This document shows positions 6,130-9,023 of a stretch of 9,023 nucleotides of DNA, piece after piece (within the stretch, counting starts at the first letter, position 1; each line of letters opens with the position of its first letter). The notes beneath the pieces are model-generated. The model had not been told where the DNA came from and did no database searches. It saw only the letters and a list, made by a program, of their open reading frames with translations. A program made the translations under genes and the position numbers. Source of the DNA: Actinomycetota bacterium (GTDB lineage: Bacteria > Actinomycetota > Acidimicrobiia > Acidimicrobiales > Poriferisodalaceae); contig JAADHX010000342.1 of assembly GCA_013151655.1 (NCBI GenBank), positions 1 to 9,023 of the forward strand, in the 5' to 3' direction.

Positions 6130-6975
6130 GTGTACACCGTGCAAGCCGAGATAGATCTGAAATCGCCAGTGCTCTTGATGCAGATGCGAGGCTGGATCGA
6201 CGCTGGATCAGCTGCCGCTATGGCTATGGATGCCATGGTTGGCCAATTCGAGCTACAGGCAGTCGCAACCTTCGACGACGATGCAGTCATCGACTACCGA
6301 AGCCGTCGACCCACAATGCACCTCGACGACGGACTACTCGCCAATCTCGACTGGCCAACGATCGACCTCACCGGAGGCAAGGCCGGCCACCGCGATGTGC
6401 TGGTACTACGCGGCGCCGAACCCGATCGACACTGGCGTTCGTTCTCAACTGCTGTTGTCGACCTCGCCGAGCGGTTCGATGTCAGGCGCATCATCGGTGT
6501 CGGCGCGTATCCTGCTCCCACGCCCCACACTCGCAAGACATCGGTGGTGTGCACGGCCTCAACTCGCGAACTCGCCGACGCCATCGGTCACAACCAGACC
6601 AGGATGGAGGTACCGGCCGGAGTCCAGGCCGCCATTGAGGTCGAGGCGGCCAGCCGCAACATCGAAGCGGCCACAATTTGGGCTCCTGTCCCCCACTACG
6701 TCGCCACCATGGACTACCCAGAAGCAGCCGCTGCACTAGTCGAAGCTGTCGCCGAGCATGGAGGCCTCGAGCTCGACTCGTCGACCCTTCGCGATGCCGC
6801 CGATAACACTCGCCAACGTATCGACCAGCTCATCGATGGCAATCCCGAACACATCGACATGCTCAAGGCGATGGAGACTCGGGCCGACGAAATGGCCGAA
6901 GTGCGCGACTTCGCCGTACCCAACGCTGACGAGTTAGCCCGCCAAATCGAGGAGTTCCTCCGCAGCGAGGACTAG
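6130..6975 (+). CDS. PAC2-family protein (proteasome assembly chaperone 2 fold)
   Basis: The 281-residue product matches the actinobacterial PAC2-family pattern. It has an N-terminal MYTVQAEIDLKSPVLLMQMRGWIDAG, then FDDDAVIDYRSRRPTMHLDDG (about 48-68), RDVLVLRGAEPDRHW (about 88-102) and the core RRIIGVGAYPAPTPHTR (about 119-135). Later come IEAATIWAPVPHYVA and a helical C terminus with DNTRQRIDQLID. Eukaryotic and archaeal relatives help assemble 20S proteasomes; the bacterial role is not established, although the family is common in actinobacteria that carry proteasomes. The GTG at 6130 follows a strong GGAGG (6116-6120) with 9-nt spacing, which fixes the start. A TATCGT box (6102-6107) is a possible -10 without a good -35. 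It is divergent from the thioredoxin-TPR gene and is followed 29 bp later by the DUF2461 gene, probably at least partly cotranscribed. Confidence 0.88.
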   Translation: MYTVQAEIDLKSPVLLMQMRGWIDAGSAAAMAMDAMVGQFELQAVATFDDDAVIDYRSRRPTMHLDDGLLANLDWPTIDLTGGKAGHRDVLVLRGAEPDRHWRSFSTAVVDLAERFDVRRIIGVGAYPAPTPHTRKTSVVCTASTRELADAIGHNQTRMEVPAGVQAAIEVEAASRNIEAATIWAPVPHYVATMDYPEAAAALVEAVAEHGGLELDSSTLRDAADNTRQRIDQLIDGNPEHIDMLKAMETRADEMAEVRDFAVPNADELARQIEEFLRSED

Positions 6976-7004
6976 CCGGGCGCCGACTGGCTAAGTTTCA
7001 CATC

Positions 7005-7691
7005 ATGGCTGACAGCACATTCTCCGGATATTCCGTCGATGCTTGGTCGCTACTGGCCGAACTGCCCACGTACGACAAGGAGCGGTTCTCATCTATCAAG
7101 AAGGACTGGATCAGACTGGTTCTCGACCCAACCAAAGCGCTCGTCGACGCGATGATCGACCCGCTTAGAAGCGCTGTGTCGCCGACGATCAGCGGTGCAC
7201 CCAAGGTCAACGGCAGCATCTCGCCAATCAACAACGACCTACGTTTCTCACCAGACAAAGATCCATACAAGGATCACCTACTTATCGCCTTCTGGGACGG
7301 AGCGTCGAAGAAGGCCTCACCTGTCACCCACGTGCGTTTATCCGCCGAAGGAGTTGGGCTAGCAAGCGGGTCGACGTTTCAGCCCGATCTGCTCGATCGT
7401 TGGCGTCAACTTGTCGACAACGATGCGACGGGCGAATCGCTTACCAACGCTCTAGCGCCACTGATTAAACTTGGTGCCGACGTCGTTGGCGAAGGCTTGC
7501 AGCGAGTACCGAAGCCCTACAGCCCCGACCATCGCCGCGGCGATCTGCTGAAACACAAGTGGCTCCAGGTTCGCTGGATGGTCGATCGGCCCGCCGAGGC
7601 AACCACCACTGAGTTCCCCGAATGGCTGGCCGACCAGCTAGCGGTAACCGCTCCCCTGAACACTTGGCTCCGCGACGATCTTCACGCCTGA
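7005..7691 (+). CDS. DUF2461 (TIGR02453-type) conserved protein of unknown function
   Basis: The 228-residue product shows the hallmarks of the DUF2461 family. There is an N-terminal helix of the DKERFSSIKKDWIRLVLDP type (24-42) and the central block NNDLRFSPDKDPYKDHL (76-92, family form D-RF--D--PYK). A G-x-GLASGSTFQPDLLDRWR segment (about 116-133) and the C-terminal GLQRVPKPYSPDHRRGDLLKHK (164-185) follow. Length is close to the usual ~220. No biochemical activity is established for the family. The ATG at 7005 has no Shine-Dalgarno, but TAAGTT (6992-6997) lies 7 nt upstream, so the gene may have its own leaderless transcript in addition to read-through from the PAC2 gene 29 bp before. No signal peptide or membrane segment is visible, so it is likely cytoplasmic. 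Confidence 0.88.
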   Translation: MADSTFSGYSVDAWSLLAELPTYDKERFSSIKKDWIRLVLDPTKALVDAMIDPLRSAVSPTISGAPKVNGSISPINNDLRFSPDKDPYKDHLLIAFWDGASKKASPVTHVRLSAEGVGLASGSTFQPDLLDRWRQLVDNDATGESLTNALAPLIKLGADVVGEGLQRVPKPYSPDHRRGDLLKHKWLQVRWMVDRPAEATTTEFPEWLADQLAVTAPLNTWLRDDLHA

Positions 7692-7746
7692 AAGCACCGA
7701 AACACGGCACGTCAGGAATCGCCGAGATCTTCGTCGCAACCGGCAA

Positions 7747-7777
7747 CCCGCAGTGGTATCGTCATCGGTCCTGCGGG
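7747..7777. promoter_or_regulatory. Candidate tRNA promoter -10 enclosed by a 7-bp inverted repeat
   Basis: TATCGT at 7757-7762 is a TANNNT -10 candidate placing transcription start near 7769, about 23 nt before the tRNA. No clear -35 is seen. It lies in the 17-nt centre of a perfect inverted repeat, CCCGCAG (7747-7753) and CTGCGGG (7771-7777). The repeat could be an operator, or a hairpin ending the DUF2461 transcript, or chance. Confidence 0.3.
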
Positions 7778-7791
7778 CAACCGCGGAACAC

Positions 7792-7865
7792 GGGGCTGTA
7801 GCTCAGCTGGCTAGAGCACCTGCATGGCATGCAGGGGGTCGTGGGTTCGAGTCCCATCAGCTCCA
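7792..7865 (+). tRNA. tRNA-Ala (anticodon GGC)
   Basis: The 74 nt fold cleanly into a cloverleaf: acceptor GGGGCTG/CAGCTCC, D stem GCTC/GAGC, anticodon stem CCTGC/GCAGG with loop ATGGCAT, variable region GGGTC, T stem GTGGG/CCCAT with loop TTCGAGT, and discriminator A. Anticodon GGC reads alanine GCC codons. Acceptor position 3:70 is a G:U wobble pair, the classical alanine identity element, which confirms the isotype. The 3' CCA is not encoded (CAA follows the discriminator), so it must be added by nucleotidyltransferase. Confidence 0.98.
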
Positions 7866-7871
7866 CAATTT

Positions 7872-7921
7872 CGGAATTGTTGAATCTGGCCACGGACCGG
7901 TAGCCAGGTTCATCAATTCCG
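7872..7921. repeat. 19-bp imperfect inverted repeat downstream of tRNA-Ala
   Basis: The left arm (7872-7890, CGGAATTGTTGAATCTGGC) pairs with the right arm (7903-7921, GCCAGGTTCATCAATTCCG) over 19 positions, with one T-T mismatch and one G-U wobble, around a 12-nt loop. It begins 7 nt after the tRNA and ends 22 nt before the lipoprotein start. There is no U-tract, so a classical Rho-independent terminator is doubtful, though actinobacterial terminators often lack one. A second small hairpin, CAATT-TCGG-AATTG (7866-7879), uses part of the same left arm and is mutually exclusive with it. Confidence 0.7.
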
Positions 7922-7943
7922 GCTATTGATCGCAGGTGGTCCA

Positions 7944-8891
7944 ATGCGTGTGTTGAAGAGACTTCGAACCGTTCCCGTGGCGCTAGCGGCAGTGTTGGCG
8001 CTCGCCTCCTGCAGCGAGTCCGAGCCCAGGTCACCGATGGCCGACCGACCCAATGATTGGGCCGACTTTCCGGTTGGTCAGGTGATCGACGAGCTGGTCG
8101 GAAGCGAGTCTGAGGTTCCAGATCTGATCGACGAGTTAGTCACCGACTGCCTTGCCGGTCGCGGCGTAGGTCCGAGCATCGCCGCAGGGTACGAGGCGCA
8201 GCCGTCGGCGGCGCCTTCCCCAGCCCAGGTCTTGGGTGTCGCCAGCGGGTTTGGCTCGATCGCTAAACAATTTGAGCCACTGCCGTCGGCCCTACCTGGG
8301 GCCAGACCTTCACGACTTGAGGTGGCCCTTGGTGGTGAGAACGGCCAACTGGGCTGTACCCAACTCGTGCAAGAACGCGCCGACAATCCGGTAGCCAGAG
8401 TTCTCGACGTACTTGGGAGCGACCTAGCAACGCTCAAACTGGGCTACCAGACAGACGAGCATGTTCGTACCTTTTGGCAGTCGTGGGCCGCGTGTATGAA
8501 CGACCAGGGCTACAAGGCGGCCAACCTGGAGATTCTTCGAGACCGGTTCACAGCCGACGCCCACGAAGTTCTTTCGGCAAGCAAGCCAGACCTAACCAAC
8601 CAGAGCGGCGTTCTAGGCATAGTGCTACCCGAAGAGGAACAGCAGAAGATCCTCGACGATGCCGCCGAAGAAACCAAGAACGCACTGGATCGCCTTCGCT
8701 CTCGGGAAGAATCGGCCGCATCAGCGTCGTCGCAGTGCGGGGCCGACCCTTCCCGCAGCATTCCCCAAACCCTCACTTCGTTGCGGATCGGATACGAACA
8801 ATCCATGCTCGACGTAACTCGCGACAAGATCGAGTCGCTGCTAGCCGAGATAGCAACGTTCGTTTCAGACAACAGCGATCCGGGGCGCTAA
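7944..8891 (+). CDS. Putative secreted lipoprotein of unknown function
   Basis: The 315-residue product begins with a basic lipoprotein signal (KRLR, then a hydrophobic stretch 9-22) and lipobox LASC, predicting lipidation at Cys23 and anchoring on the outer face of the membrane. I chose the ATG at 7944 because AGGTGG (7934-7939) lies just upstream; an in-frame TTG at 7926 would add six residues before the signal. The mature part has four further cysteines (69, 138, 184, 265), enough for two disulfides. It carries Cys-x4-Gly-(aromatic/aliphatic) type motifs (CLAGRGVG, CMNDQGYK), a pattern I associate with uncharacterised actinobacterial lipoproteins, and a charged helical, possibly coiled-coil stretch (about 229-260). 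No catalytic motif is visible. A 50-nt inverted repeat lies between it and the tRNA; no clear promoter is seen after that repeat. I do not assign a function. Confidence 0.85.
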   Translation: MRVLKRLRTVPVALAAVLALASCSESEPRSPMADRPNDWADFPVGQVIDELVGSESEVPDLIDELVTDCLAGRGVGPSIAAGYEAQPSAAPSPAQVLGVASGFGSIAKQFEPLPSALPGARPSRLEVALGGENGQLGCTQLVQERADNPVARVLDVLGSDLATLKLGYQTDEHVRTFWQSWAACMNDQGYKAANLEILRDRFTADAHEVLSASKPDLTNQSGVLGIVLPEEEQQKILDDAAEETKNALDRLRSREESAASASSQCGADPSRSIPQTLTSLRIGYEQSMLDVTRDKIESLLAEIATFVSDNSDPGR

Positions 8892-8975
8892 GCCAATCCT
8901 GGAGCAGGCGTCGTCAACCGACCTGCCGCCAACCGGTGGTGCGGGGTCTTAGATCAGGCGGCTGGACTCAACTCC

Positions 8976-8992
8976 CATCGACTCTGTCGATG
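8976..8992. repeat. Short perfect hairpin in the terminal gene-free stretch
   Basis: CATCGAC-TCT-GTCGATG forms a 7-bp perfect stem with a 3-nt loop, about 85 nt after the lipoprotein stop. It has no U-tract. It could belong to a terminator, an operator or the end of a gene that lies mostly outside the window. The rest of 8892-9023 contains a GC-rich weak stem around 8918-8953 and no convincing gene. Confidence 0.3.
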
Positions 8993-9023
8993 CTGTTCTC
9001 GCAACCATCAAGACCCGAAAACC

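Noticed and set aside
7792..7921. Integration site (attB-like) at the tRNA-Ala with a mobile element downstream
   Set aside because: No integrase, no direct repeat of the tRNA 3' end and no change in gene style follow. The downstream repeat is inverted, not a duplicated tRNA end.
1..9023. Defence system, CRISPR array, toxin-antitoxin pair, prophage or biosynthetic cluster
   Set aside because: No repeat-spacer pattern, no nuclease, transposase, phage or modular synthase motifs. All main frames are explained by housekeeping or conserved families.

Overview
The window is a compact, moderately high-GC bacterial chromosome segment, almost certainly from an Actinomycetota member. An Acidimicrobiia-like lineage is my guess, but nothing here proves the class. 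The evidence is the conserved block comEA-comEC-holA-rpsT-lepA, a PAC2-family protein typical of proteasome-bearing actinobacteria, GTG starts, several starts with no Shine-Dalgarno but a TANNNT box just upstream (leaderless style), and a tRNA without an encoded CCA.

Layout from left to right. Positions 1-814 (minus) hold the N-terminal part of lepA (EF4), cut by the window edge. rpsT (S20, plus) diverges from it with a good candidate promoter. holA (DNA polymerase III delta, minus) converges on rpsT. A divergent dihydropteroate-synthase-like gene (plus) lies between holA and comEC and overlaps the comEC 3' end tail to tail by 41 bp. comEC and comEA (minus) form a two-gene DNA-uptake operon. 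Upstream of comEA is a promoter-like sequence, and a perfect hairpin buries its ribosome binding site. Next comes a thioredoxin-TPR gene (CnoX/YbbN type, minus) split by an apparent one-base deletion.

From 6130 the plus strand carries a PAC2-family gene, a DUF2461 (TIGR02453-type) gene, a clear tRNA-Ala(GGC), a 50-nt imperfect inverted repeat, and a lipoprotein of unknown function. The last ~130 nt hold no convincing gene.

Functionally this is housekeeping sequence: translation (LepA, S20, tRNA-Ala), replication (delta clamp loader), DNA uptake (ComEA captures DNA, ComEC forms the membrane channel) and proteostasis (thioredoxin chaperone, PAC2). I found no phage, CRISPR, defence or mobile-element signature. 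The best second-look items are the degenerate DHPS-like gene interrupting a conserved block, the frameshift in the thioredoxin-TPR gene, the comEA leader hairpin and the inverted repeat after the tRNA.
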